From positions 2,046,001 through 2,110,000 of the forward strand of contig NZ_CP012750.1 of assembly GCF_001302565.1 (NCBI RefSeq): a DNA stretch of 64,000 bases, in the 5' to 3' direction. The translations under genes and the position numbers were made by a program. The DNA comes from Glutamicibacter halophytocola. Lineage in GTDB: Bacteria; Actinomycetota; Actinomycetes; Actinomycetales; Micrococcaceae. The notes under the pieces were generated by a model. The model was not told the origin of the DNA. It did no database searches and saw only the letters and a list, made by a program, of their open reading frames with translations. Below, piece after piece: positions 18,801-26,403 of this stretch (its first letter is position 1; each line of letters begins with the position of its first letter).

Positions 18801-19109
18801 CAGCTCGGCGGGCAGGCCGTGGGTGTCCCAGCCGAAGCGGCGCTCGACGCGTTTGCCGCGCTGGGTCTGGTAGCGGGCGACCAGGTCTTTGACGTAGCCG
18901 GTGAGCAGGTGGCCGTAGTGCGGCAGCCCGTTGGCAAAGGGAGGGCCATCGTAGAAGACGAATTCTTCGCCCTCGCGCTGGTCGATGGAGGCCTGGAAAG
19001 TGTCGTCGTTCTTCCAGTATTCGAGGACGCGCTTCTCAAGTTCAGGGAAGCGCGGTGAAGCCGGGGTCGAACCGGTTGGGTCAGTAGTGACCTTCGGGTA
19101 GAAGCTCAT
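15849..19109 (-). CDS. ileS: Isoleucyl-tRNA synthetase
   Basis: A 1086-aa class I synthetase. The HIGH-type motif appears as HYGH in GLPHYGHLLTGYVKD and the KMSKS loop as GQKMSKSLRNYPDV. The editing domain (CP1) lies between them, and the long C-terminal region is of the type found in eukaryote-like (type 2) bacterial IleRS, a form associated with relative mupirocin tolerance. That last point is family knowledge and not tested here. Expression is probably controlled by the isoleucine T-box directly upstream, which can hide the ribosome binding site. Confidence 0.96.
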   Translation of the reverse strand: MSFYPKVTTDPTGSTPASPRFPELEKRVLEYWKNDDTFQASIDQREGEEFVFYDGPPFANGLPHYGHLLTGYVKDLVARYQTQRGKRVERRFGWDTHGLPAELEAMKQLGMTDKKQIEAMGIDKFNDACRTSVMKYADEWKQYVNRQARWVDFENDYKTLNVEFMESVIWAFKQLSDKGLTYQGFRVLPYCWKDETPLSNHELRMDDDVYKNRQDQTVTVGFTILAGETEASQALAGVQALAWTTTPWTLPTNAALAVHPSIEYVVVPAGEAGVKASAAAGPFLLAKDLLGSYAKDLGYKDAKEAAAAITASYTGAQLAGVRYQPLWDTYTDTEKYGTQNAWQILTADYVTVADGTGIVHQAPAYGEDDQKVCEEHGIPVILSVDEGAKFLPVFASGPLAEIVGVQVFDANKTITNVLKDEAKLIKQASYEHSYPHCWRCRTPLIYRAISSWYVEVSKFKDRMVELNEQINWIPGNVKHGQFGKWLENARDWSISRNRYWGSPIPVWECTGDECTHREVFGSLEEIKNFFGRLPVNHEGQPDLHRPFIDELTLAHEGCAEGGTLVRVEDVLDVWFDSGSMPYAQVHYPFDNQDWFDGGHHPADFIVEYIGQTRGWFYTMHVLSTALFDRPAYTNVISHGIVLGSDGQKMSKSLRNYPDVTEVLDRDGSDAMRWFLMASPILRGGNLVVTEQGIRDGVRQVLLPLWNVWHFFNLYTNSANNGAGYEAKRSTSSTDPLDKYMLAATGQLVREVTVALDSYEVSDATEAVRQYMDTLTNWYVRRSRQRFFDEDTQAFDTLYTALETLVKVTASLLPLASEEIFRGLTGQRSVHLTDWPDANEFPADASLLETMETTRKICSVGSSLRKAKNLRVRLPLAELKIVLNDAARLEGTYASIIKDELNLKAVTLIDAEGVDAASYGISQQLVVNARAAGPRLGKNVQQAIKGAKSGDWSVANGVVTAGGLELAEGEYTLDTVVDAAGEIAAAVIDGGFLVLDTEVTGALAAEGTARDMIRAIQSARKDADLQVSDRIRTVITANAATIAALEANRELVAGETLTAQLELVADDAAADEQITVSKLDSDKVEVN

Positions 19110-19111
19110 CG

Positions 19112-19320
19112 AATGGGCCGTCCTTCAAGCGTAGGGTCGATAATTCCTTGCCTACGAGGACGGCAGTTAAGCCGCGGTACCACCCCGCTTATCCCCCACC
19201 AGATGGTGGAGAACCACTTATCATCAGCTGTGACGGGCTGGTCCCGTTCGGTTCTACTAGGTGGTTCCCGTCAATGCGGAACACTGTTCTTCCGAAGACT
19301 CGCCGGTGATAGCCGGGTCA
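19112..19320 (-). promoter_or_regulatory. Translational T-box leader of ileS with ultrashort Stem I and ATC specifier
   Basis: On the minus strand a tiny hairpin CCGG-CTATCA-CCGG (19303-19316) displays an ATC isoleucine codon in its loop. Downstream is the T-box core GGGGTGGTACCGCGG (about 19172-19187), whose TGGT can pair with the NCCA end of uncharged tRNA. The ribosome binding site (AAGGA within GGACGGC, 19117-19123) is complementary to GCCGTCC (19158-19164), extended by CGTAGG/CCTACG (19151-19156 with 19130-19135). This forms a sequestering helix. The layout matches the known actinobacterial ileS T-boxes that act on translation initiation. Confidence 0.9.
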
Positions 19321-19466
19321 AAGTCGCAGTCCTTATATCGTACCGCGTGATGCCCGTGGTGGACATTCACCAGAATCCCAGGGATCGCAAGTGAGTTCAG
19401 GCTCACAGCAACCTGACTGGAAAACCCAAAACAACAATCCCTGCATTTTCAGAATAGCGCGTTGAG

Positions 19467-19487
19467 GGGGCCTTGCCGCAAGGCCCC
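19467..19487 (+). promoter_or_regulatory. Inverted repeat resembling the rifamycin-associated element (RAE), upstream of helR
   Basis: The 21-base near-perfect palindrome has half sites GGGGCCTTGC and GCAAGGCCCC around a single central C. It lies upstream of a good -10 hexamer, CATAAT (19498-19503), and covers the -35 position. Its sequence agrees with the RAE palindrome described upstream of actinobacterial rifampin-inducible genes such as helR and rph. The match is from memory, not from a computed alignment. Confidence 0.7.
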
Positions 19488-19545
19488 GCATATGGTCCAT
19501 AATCGATATCTTCGCCACGAAAGCCAGCCACTTCAGGGAGCCCGC

Positions 19546-21705
19546 GTGCCTGCCAAAACCTCAAATACCAGCTACTTCGATGCCGTCCAGCCAAGTCCAT
19601 CATCAGAGAGCCCTGCTAATACCGAACAAGACCAGCAACGGCTCTGCGAAATCGCAGCGCGGATTGAGCAGCTCCGTGCCGAATTGATCGAGCGCATCGC
19701 CGCACGAGGAAAAGACCAGGCCGGCATTCTGCAGCAATCCCTTGAACGCGATGTCGAACTCGGTGAATTGGCTCGGCGGTTGCGCCAGCTAGATCGCATG
19801 GGCCCATACGCCTGCTTGGGATTCATGGAACTGGCTGAGACCGGCGAGCGCCTCTACGTGGGCCGCCTGGGCTTGAGCGATGAACACGGCAAGCAGCTGA
19901 TGATTGATTGGCGCGCCCCGGCAGCAGAACCGTTTTTCGCTGCGACGCACGAAAAGAATTACGGCCTGGCGATACGCCGTCGCTATCGTTGGCGCCGGCA
20001 ACGCATTTCCGACTATTGGGACGAAGTGTTCGATTCTTCCCAGCTGGCTTCCCATGCCCGCTTGGATGACCACTCATCATTTCTTGCGTCCCTTGGCAGC
20101 AAGCGTTCACCAAAAATGCAGGACGTGCTTTCCACCATCCAGTCGGATCAAGATGCAATCATCCGAAGCGGCTCGCAAGGCGCCTTGGTCGTGGATGGAG
20201 GACCTGGTACCGGCAAGACGGTGGTTGCCCTGCATCGCGCAGCTTATTTGCTGTACGCGGATCCGCGGCTTCGCAGCCAAGGTGGCAGAATTTTGGTGGT
20301 CAGCCCGCATGAAGCCTATTCCGCCTATGTCTCTGACATTCTTCCGAATCTCGGTGAGGACGAAGTGCTCATTTCAACGCTTTCGAATATAGTTTCGAAT
20401 GGCGATGGCGTGCTTGTGGAACCGGACCAAGAAGTCCACCGCATAAAATCCAGCTTGTCAATGCTGGACACAATCAAGCGGGCAGTGCTGGTCTTTGAAG
20501 AACCGCCTTCCGCCGACGTGCTCATCGACCTTGCAGAAGCTCAAGCCACCGTGACATCGCAGCTGTGGCGCGATGCCGCTGCCATGATTGATCACGATAC
20601 CCCGCACAATGAAGCACGCATCCAATTGCGCGAAGCCCTCATAGACCAGCTGCTTCCCCAAGTTGCCAGTGCCGATGACGATGAGCCGCTGCTGCGCGCA
20701 GAGTTGGCGCGAAGTACAGCGCTGAACGGGTTGCTAGATGAGCACTGGCCCGTGTTGGATCCGCTCAATCTGCTCAAGGCCCTGTATTCGACGCCAGCGC
20801 TGCTCCGCTATAGCGGCCGAGAACTCGGCAGTGAAGAAATTGAAAAGCTGCTGGCAAATCCGGCAGCCGGGGCATGGACCGCATCAGATATCCCCCTGAT
20901 TGACCTTGCCCGCTTCCTCATTGGCGACCCGCACAGCGAATCGAAACATCTCGATGAGCAATCGCGCATAGCTGCCGAGCGCAAGCGGTGGAAAAACGTG
21001 ATTGATGACCTGATGGCTTCGGCTGACGACAAGGAAGACCTGTCGTCCCAGCTCATGCACCAAGACCTTCAGGAGCGACTGCTTGCCCAGGGCCTGGAGA
21101 GCCATGTGGCCTCAGGCGGCTACAGTGGACCTTTTTCACATGTCATCATCGATGAAGCGCAAGATTTGACCGATGCCCAGTGGGCGATGATCCAAAGGCG
21201 CTGCCCCTCAGGAAGCCTGACCATTGTGGGCGACAGGGCCCAGGCCGTCGACGGCTTCAGGATGACATGGGAACAGCGGCTGGCCCAGGTTGGCATTCGC
21301 GACATCACCGTATCCCCGCTACACGTCAACTACCGAGGTACCGCGCAGATCATGGAAGCTGCCGCAGAGCAGATCCTGGCCCACATGCCAGAAGCGAACG
21401 TGCCGCGATCATTGCGCCTAGACGGTGCGCCAGTAAAGTACGCCCGGCCCACAGAACTCGGAACAATTCTGGATCATTGGCTGGCCGAGAATGCCCAGGG
21501 CACGGCAGCCGTCATCGGTGCCCCTGACTTCCGTGCGCCCAGCAGGGTCAGCGTGCTATCGCCGGAGAACGCCAAGGGGCTGGAATTCGACCTGGTACTC
21601 GTCTGCCAGCCACAGTCCTTCGGAACAGGCTTGGGCGGCGCTGTCCGCAGGTACGTGGCCATGACCCGGGCAACAGCTCAACTGGTGGTGCTTACCGAGC
21701 AATAG
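19546..21705 (+). CDS. helR: HelD/HelR-type RNA polymerase recycling ATPase
   Basis: A 719-aa superfamily 1 helicase-like protein. The N-terminal helical arm (residues 20-80) is coiled-coil-like. Walker A is GGPGTGKT at residues 218-225, Walker B is VIIDEAQD, and the C-terminal motif is YVAMTRATAQLVVL. Proteins of this family release stalled RNA polymerase; HelR in particular displaces rifamycins and confers tolerance. I chose the GTG at 19546 because AGGGAG lies five bases upstream. A longer frame from 19462 would start inside the palindromic operator and be untranslatable if the promoter at about 19500 is used. It is a single gene with its own RAE-like operator. Confidence 0.85.
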   Translation: MPAKTSNTSYFDAVQPSPSSESPANTEQDQQRLCEIAARIEQLRAELIERIAARGKDQAGILQQSLERDVELGELARRLRQLDRMGPYACLGFMELAETGERLYVGRLGLSDEHGKQLMIDWRAPAAEPFFAATHEKNYGLAIRRRYRWRRQRISDYWDEVFDSSQLASHARLDDHSSFLASLGSKRSPKMQDVLSTIQSDQDAIIRSGSQGALVVDGGPGTGKTVVALHRAAYLLYADPRLRSQGGRILVVSPHEAYSAYVSDILPNLGEDEVLISTLSNIVSNGDGVLVEPDQEVHRIKSSLSMLDTIKRAVLVFEEPPSADVLIDLAEAQATVTSQLWRDAAAMIDHDTPHNEARIQLREALIDQLLPQVASADDDEPLLRAELARSTALNGLLDEHWPVLDPLNLLKALYSTPALLRYSGRELGSEEIEKLLANPAAGAWTASDIPLIDLARFLIGDPHSESKHLDEQSRIAAERKRWKNVIDDLMASADDKEDLSSQLMHQDLQERLLAQGLESHVASGGYSGPFSHVIIDEAQDLTDAQWAMIQRRCPSGSLTIVGDRAQAVDGFRMTWEQRLAQVGIRDITVSPLHVNYRGTAQIMEAAAEQILAHMPEANVPRSLRLDGAPVKYARPTELGTILDHWLAENAQGTAAVIGAPDFRAPSRVSVLSPENAKGLEFDLVLVCQPQSFGTGLGGAVRRYVAMTRATAQLVVLTEQ

Positions 21706-21735
21706 GCAACGTACCCTTTAGGTAGGCTGGCATCC

Positions 21736-22983
21736 ATGAGTACTACGGAGCCACGATCGGTTCAGACCCAGAATCAGCAGCACTCCTTGGCCTCGCCAAG
21801 GGTGCTGCGCTGGGGACAGCATCTGGTGACGGCCATCCTGCTTGTCATCGCGCTGCTGCGACAAGTTTCGGCGCAAGACAATGCGCTGCCGGCAATTCTC
21901 ATCTCGCTGCTCTTCGCCGCCTGGTACAGCGCAGGATTCATCCCGCATGCCAAGAACAGGATCTTCCCCAAACCCACGTGGTGGTTGGCGCTCCTGCTGG
22001 GAATCTGGATAGCAAGCCTCTTGATTTCGGCTGAATTCATGTGGCTAGCCTTCAGCCTTTGGCTGCTCATAGGACACCAGCTGCCATTCCTGTCTTCAGT
22101 GCTGTGGTCCGTCGTGGTTTATGCCTTTACCTTGCTCGCACCCTACCTGCACCACGCACAGCTCAGCCTTGCGTCCGCAGCCGGTCCATTGGTCGGAGGC
22201 CTTTTTGCCTGGGGCATTTCGCGAGGCTACCTGCAGATGGAGCGGGACGCCCAAGAACGCACGTCCTTGGTCAATTCATTGATGAGAGCCCAACAGGAAA
22301 TGGCCGCGCTCCAAGAGGATTTGGCCCGGTCCCAGCATGAAGCAGGAATCGCGGCCGAGCGCACACGCCTAGCCCGGGAAATCCACGACACTATCGCCCA
22401 GCAGCTATCGTCCATCGGCTTGCATGCCAAGGCCGCCACGGGCGCCAGCAACGCCGGTGCGGCGCAAGAGGCGCTGCAACGAATCGACCAGCTCTCCGCG
22501 CAGGCACTCAACGACCTGCGCAGAATCATTGCCGCCCTGGCACCTGCTGAACTTGATTCGCAGGCGCTCGCCGGAGCCCTTTCTCGCGTCCTTGAGAACT
22601 TCAGCAGCGACTCCGGTGTTGAATCCGCTTTGGATATTGAGCCTGGATTGCCGCTGTTGGACCCCAGTGTTCAAATTGCCCTGTTGAGGACCGCCCAGTC
22701 GGCGCTGTCCAATGTTCGCCGGCATGCGCAAGCCACAAAGGTCGTCGTGAGCTTGAGTTTCAGCGATGACGAGGTACGCCTGGATATCGTGGATGACGGT
22801 ATTGGCTTCACTCCCCCGGCCGGCCGGCTATTGCCAAATACGCAGGTGGGAGGCTTTGGCCTCACGGCGATGAACCGACGCCTCATTGAACTTGGCGGCG
22901 GACTGGAAGTGGAAAGCGCTGCTGGAGACGGCACCGCCTTGTGCGCCCATCTGCCTCTTCGGGTACTAAAGGACAAACCATGA
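21736..22983 (+). CDS. Two-component sensor histidine kinase (HisKA_3, DesK/NarL type)
   Basis: A 415-aa membrane kinase. About five hydrophobic segments occupy residues 28-165 with almost no extracytoplasmic domain. A short coiled coil follows, then the HisKA_3 box LAREIHDTIAQQLSSIGLH with phospho-acceptor His217. The HATPase_c part contains the N box SALSNVRRHA and the G boxes DDGIGF and GGFGLTAMNRR. The lack of an external sensor domain suggests it senses membrane state or a membrane-embedded signal. Its stop overlaps the start of the response regulator by four bases. Confidence 0.92.
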   Translation: MSTTEPRSVQTQNQQHSLASPRVLRWGQHLVTAILLVIALLRQVSAQDNALPAILISLLFAAWYSAGFIPHAKNRIFPKPTWWLALLLGIWIASLLISAEFMWLAFSLWLLIGHQLPFLSSVLWSVVVYAFTLLAPYLHHAQLSLASAAGPLVGGLFAWGISRGYLQMERDAQERTSLVNSLMRAQQEMAALQEDLARSQHEAGIAAERTRLAREIHDTIAQQLSSIGLHAKAATGASNAGAAQEALQRIDQLSAQALNDLRRIIAALAPAELDSQALAGALSRVLENFSSDSGVESALDIEPGLPLLDPSVQIALLRTAQSALSNVRRHAQATKVVVSLSFSDDEVRLDIVDDGIGFTPPAGRLLPNTQVGGFGLTAMNRRLIELGGGLEVESAAGDGTALCAHLPLRVLKDKP

Positions 22984-23597
22984 TCCGCATCCTGTTGGTG
23001 GACGATCACCCGATTGTTCGCACCGGGTTGAGAGCGCTTTTCGAAAATTACGGCGATATCCAGGTCGTGGGCGAAGTTTCCACCGGAGAAGAAGCCGTTG
23101 AATTCGCCAAAGATCAGCAAATTGACGTTGTGCTCTGTGACCTGAGACTGGGTTCAGGGATGAATGGCGCCCAGACAACGGCAAGCATCAGACGGCTGCC
23201 CCGCGCGCCACAGGTGCTGATCTTGACTACTTTTGACAAGGATGCGGAGATTCTGGCGTGCATTGAGGCCGGCGCCTGCGGTTACCTGCTCAAGGACGTC
23301 AGCGCCCAAACCATCGTCGAGTCCTTGCGCCAAGCTGCCGCGGGTCTCATGGTTCTGGCCCCGGAAATGACCCGCCGTGTGGTTGAAGGCATGCGCCGGC
23401 CCAAAGCGGAGCTGACCGCACGAGAGCGCGATGTTCTCGTGCAGCTGGCAACCGGGGCCGGCAACAAGCAAATCGCCAAGTCCTTGTTTGTCTCTGAAGC
23501 GACGGTCAAAACGCACTTGGTGCACATTTTCGACAAGCTTCAGGCGAGGACACGGACCGACGCAATTAATAAAGCCCGCGAGGCCGGTTTGCTGTAG
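22980..23597 (+). CDS. LuxR/NarL family response regulator
   Basis: A 205-aa regulator paired with the preceding kinase through an ATGA overlap. The receiver domain shows the acidic pair D8/D9, phospho-acceptor Asp54 (VLCDLRLG) and the conserved Lys in YLLKDVS. The C-terminal LuxR-type helix-turn-helix is LTARERDVLVQLATG...SEATVKTHL. The likely target is the MMPL exporter gene that follows, which would be typical of kinase-regulator-exporter clusters. This is inference from position. Confidence 0.93.
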   Translation: MIRILLVDDHPIVRTGLRALFENYGDIQVVGEVSTGEEAVEFAKDQQIDVVLCDLRLGSGMNGAQTTASIRRLPRAPQVLILTTFDKDAEILACIEAGACGYLLKDVSAQTIVESLRQAAAGLMVLAPEMTRRVVEGMRRPKAELTARERDVLVQLATGAGNKQIAKSLFVSEATVKTHLVHIFDKLQARTRTDAINKAREAGLL

Positions 23598-23634
23598 CGT
23601 CGATTATCGTGTGGCCGACACGCCAGAGGTGCTC

Positions 23635-23660
23635 TCAACCTTTCGGTTGATCTTTTATTC
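23635..23660 (+). terminator. Terminator after the response regulator gene
   Basis: The stem TCAACC / GGTTGA with a TTTC loop is followed by TCTTTTATT. It separates the two-component genes from the exporter gene. Confidence 0.7.
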
Positions 23661-23708
23661 ACCTCATTCCACGATGGCTGAACCCGTAAATTCTCGTTGA
23701 CTGGAACT

Positions 23709-25811
23709 ATGAAAGTTCCAGTTATCTCCCGGGTCGGCGATTCGCTGACCAGCCGCCGCGGTGCCCGCATGTGGGCCGCCGCAGTTTTTGCAGTGATCCT
23801 GGTGCTCTTCGGAGCCCTGAGCAGCATCCAGGCTCCCGCCCGTTCGGCCAGTTCCCTGGTCGACGGCTCGGATTCGGCGCAGGTCGCCGAACTGCTGGAG
23901 GCCAACACCACCGATTCTCAGAGCTCGGCCCTGCTGGTGGCCAACCGCCCCGATGGCCAGGTCTTGGGCAACGCCGACATGGCGTCCCTGGACCAGCGCA
24001 GCACGGCACTGAGCCACGACGTCGGGGTCACCGCAGGACGCACCTTGGCCAGCGAGGACCAGCAGGCAGCGATGGTTCCGCTGACCTGGGGCACGGTCTC
24101 AGATCAGGCCGATCGTGAGAAGCTCAGCGAGATCCGCGACTGGGTCCAGGACCATCGCGCCGATGGGATGGCGCTGCAGGTCACAGGTTCCACCGCATTC
24201 GCGGTGGACATCACCAATGCCTTCGCGGGGGCTGATTTCACCCTGCTGGCCGTGACCGTCGGCATCGTGGCAGTCCTGCTGATCCTCACCTACCGTTCGC
24301 CGGTGCTCTGGCTGATCCCGCTGGTCGTGATTGCCATCGCCGATCGCAGCGCCTCGCTGGTAGCCAATTTGCTGGGCAACGCCTTCGATCTGCACTTCGA
24401 CTCCGGGGTGCTCAGCGTTTTGGTCTTCGGCGCGGGCACCAATTACGCCTTGCTCCTGATCTCCCGCTATCGCGATGAGCTGCACAAAAGCGCCGATCAT
24501 CGCCAGGCGCTATCCAGGGCGTGGGCATCCAGCTTTGAAGCCATCCTGACTTCCAACCTGACCGTGGTTTTGGCGCTGCTCACTCTGGGGCTGGCTGCCA
24601 TGGAAGATACCCGCGGTTTGGGTATCGTTTGCGCCGCTGGCTTGCTGATCGCTGCGGTCTTCGCGCTATTCCTCCTGCCTCCGGTCTTGGCCATGTGCGG
24701 CCGCAATGCCTTCTGGCCTTTGATTCCTCGTCCAGATCAGGAAGCCAAGAAGGAAAACTTCTTCGGTCGTGCCGCTCGTTCTGTGATGAACCGCCCGGGA
24801 CTGAACCTCGCGGCGCTGGCGGTTTTGCTCCTGGTTCTTGCCGGTGCGCTGACCGGGACGCGCATTGGCTTGGACCAGGCCCAGCAGTTCCGCACGGCCA
24901 CCGAATCAACCAACGCCATGCAGACTCTCGCTGAGCACTTCCCCGCCGGTGAAACACAGCCGATCACGGTATTGGCGCAAGACATCGATACCGAGGTACT
25001 GCGCCATGATCTCTCAAGCGTCGCGAACGTCAAGCGTGTGGGCGAGGTCCATCAGCTCGGGAAGACCGCGTGGCAGCAGTTCACCGTCATTCCGGCTGTA
25101 GATCCCAGCTCCGCCCACGCCCAGGATCTGGTGGAAGATCTGCGAGATACCGCGGCAGCAATCGGCAGAGGACAGGTGCTGGTGGGCGGGCAGAGCGCCG
25201 AACAGCTGGATTCCCACCAGATGCACTTGCGCGACTTGTACCTCGTTGCCCCGCTAATCATGGCCATCTGCTTCGTGATGCTCGGCTGGCTCACCCGCTC
25301 GTGGCGCACCGCCTTGGCCTTGGGGTTGGCAAATCTGCTCAGCGCTGCCGCTGCTGTTGGCCTCGGCTCCCTGGTTTCCTCGATAGTCTTCGAGGCTGAC
25401 GCACTGGATGTCCAAGTGCCGCTCTTGGCCTTCGTCTTCCTGGTAGCCCTTGGCGTGGACTACACGATATTCCTGACGCAGCGTGTGCGCCAAGACGCAC
25501 AGGCACTGGATCTGCGTGAGGCGGTCGTCATGGCTGCTAGCCGCACGGGATCAGTCATTACCAGTGCCGGACTCGTGTTGGCTGGCGTGTTCGCGGCCCT
25601 GGCAACCTTGCCGCTGACGGTTCTGGGCCAGCTGGGCTTGATAGTCGGGCTCGGCGTCCTGCTCGATACTTTCGTGGTTCGAACACTGATGCTGCCCGCG
25701 CTCTTCGCTGTCCTGGGCTCAGGAAAGCATCCAATCTTTGGCAAAGCTTCCCCGCTCGCCAAGTCTTTTGCACAACCAGCCATTCAGAAAGAAAGCAAAA
25801 TCGATGCGTAA
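23709..25811 (+). CDS. MMPL family (RND superfamily) membrane transporter
   Basis: A 700-aa protein with the RND duplicated layout: one N-terminal helix, an extracytoplasmic loop of about 150 residues, five to six helices, then the same pattern again. The SVLVFGAGTNYALLLISRYRDEL and FVFLVALGVDYTIFLTQRVRQ segments are the paired MMPL transmembrane motifs carrying the proton-relay region. MMPL proteins export lipids, pigments or drugs across the actinobacterial envelope; the substrate is unknown. The ATG at 23709 has a nearby GGA; a TTG four codons upstream lacks a binding site. The 3' end overlaps the DUF2871 gene by eight bases. Confidence 0.92.
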   Translation: MKVPVISRVGDSLTSRRGARMWAAAVFAVILVLFGALSSIQAPARSASSLVDGSDSAQVAELLEANTTDSQSSALLVANRPDGQVLGNADMASLDQRSTALSHDVGVTAGRTLASEDQQAAMVPLTWGTVSDQADREKLSEIRDWVQDHRADGMALQVTGSTAFAVDITNAFAGADFTLLAVTVGIVAVLLILTYRSPVLWLIPLVVIAIADRSASLVANLLGNAFDLHFDSGVLSVLVFGAGTNYALLLISRYRDELHKSADHRQALSRAWASSFEAILTSNLTVVLALLTLGLAAMEDTRGLGIVCAAGLLIAAVFALFLLPPVLAMCGRNAFWPLIPRPDQEAKKENFFGRAARSVMNRPGLNLAALAVLLLVLAGALTGTRIGLDQAQQFRTATESTNAMQTLAEHFPAGETQPITVLAQDIDTEVLRHDLSSVANVKRVGEVHQLGKTAWQQFTVIPAVDPSSAHAQDLVEDLRDTAAAIGRGQVLVGGQSAEQLDSHQMHLRDLYLVAPLIMAICFVMLGWLTRSWRTALALGLANLLSAAAAVGLGSLVSSIVFEADALDVQVPLLAFVFLVALGVDYTIFLTQRVRQDAQALDLREAVVMAASRTGSVITSAGLVLAGVFAALATLPLTVLGQLGLIVGLGVLLDTFVVRTLMLPALFAVLGSGKHPIFGKASPLAKSFAQPAIQKESKIDA

Positions 25812-26250
25812 TCTCGTTAATTTCTCCTTCGCCTACATGCTCCTCGGCGTTGCTTCAGGTCTTTTCTACCGCGAATTCACCAAGATCAATGGCTTCCCCG
25901 AGGGACAGTGGACCCAGCTTTCGGTGGTGCACACTCACCTGCTGGTTCTGGGCTTCATCATGCTGCTGCTGGTATTGCTGCTGGAGAAGTCCTTCGGGCT
26001 AAGCAAGCACCGCAAGCTCTTTGCCTGGTTCATGGGCACCTACAACGCAGGAGTAATCCTGACCGCGGGAATGCAGCTCACCCACGGCTCTATGACCGTA
26101 CTAGGCATGGAGTCTTCCAAGATGATTTCGGGCGTCGCCGGTCTTGGCCACATGTCGATCACTGCAGGCATGATCTTGCTGTTCATCATGCTTCGCCGCA
26201 GCGTTAGAACACAAAGCCACGACGACAAGGTGCCATTCGCAGGCCGATAG
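25804..26250 (+). CDS. DUF2871 family four-helix membrane protein
   Basis: A 148-aa protein made almost entirely of four transmembrane helices. Histidines sit at the helix ends in SVVHTHLLVLGF, LTHGSM and LGHMSITAG, an arrangement that could bind haem or a metal. That is speculation from residue placement. The ATG lies within the end of the MMPL gene and overlaps it by eight bases, so the two proteins are translated together and may form one complex. The family name DUF2871 is given from recognition; no function is established to my knowledge. Confidence 0.8.
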   Translation: MRNLVNFSFAYMLLGVASGLFYREFTKINGFPEGQWTQLSVVHTHLLVLGFIMLLLVLLLEKSFGLSKHRKLFAWFMGTYNAGVILTAGMQLTHGSMTVLGMESSKMISGVAGLGHMSITAGMILLFIMLRRSVRTQSHDDKVPFAGR

Positions 26251-26270
26251 CCCTTGCTGCTCTGCGCCCG

Positions 26271-26315
26271 GCATCCGTGCTGCCCAGGCCGACAGGGTCT
26301 GGGCAGCACGGATGC
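26271..26315 (+). terminator. Long hairpin after the DUF2871 gene
   Basis: A perfect 17-bp stem (GCATCCGTGCTGCCCAG with its complement) encloses an 11-base loop. There is no uridine run, but the position at the end of the operon suggests transcription termination. Confidence 0.65.
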
Positions 26316-26403
26316 CGAATGCGCACGTTGAAGAAAAGTAGTGCATCTTCACGATCAGGCTGTTATAGATTGACGCAACAACTTTTTCGTCAGGAGCAGG
26401 TAA

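Noticed and set aside
16620..19058. 812-codon plus-strand frame opposite ileS
   Set aside because: Shadow frame caused by high-GC codon bias; the composition (many His, Val, Gly) is unnatural and ileS is certain.
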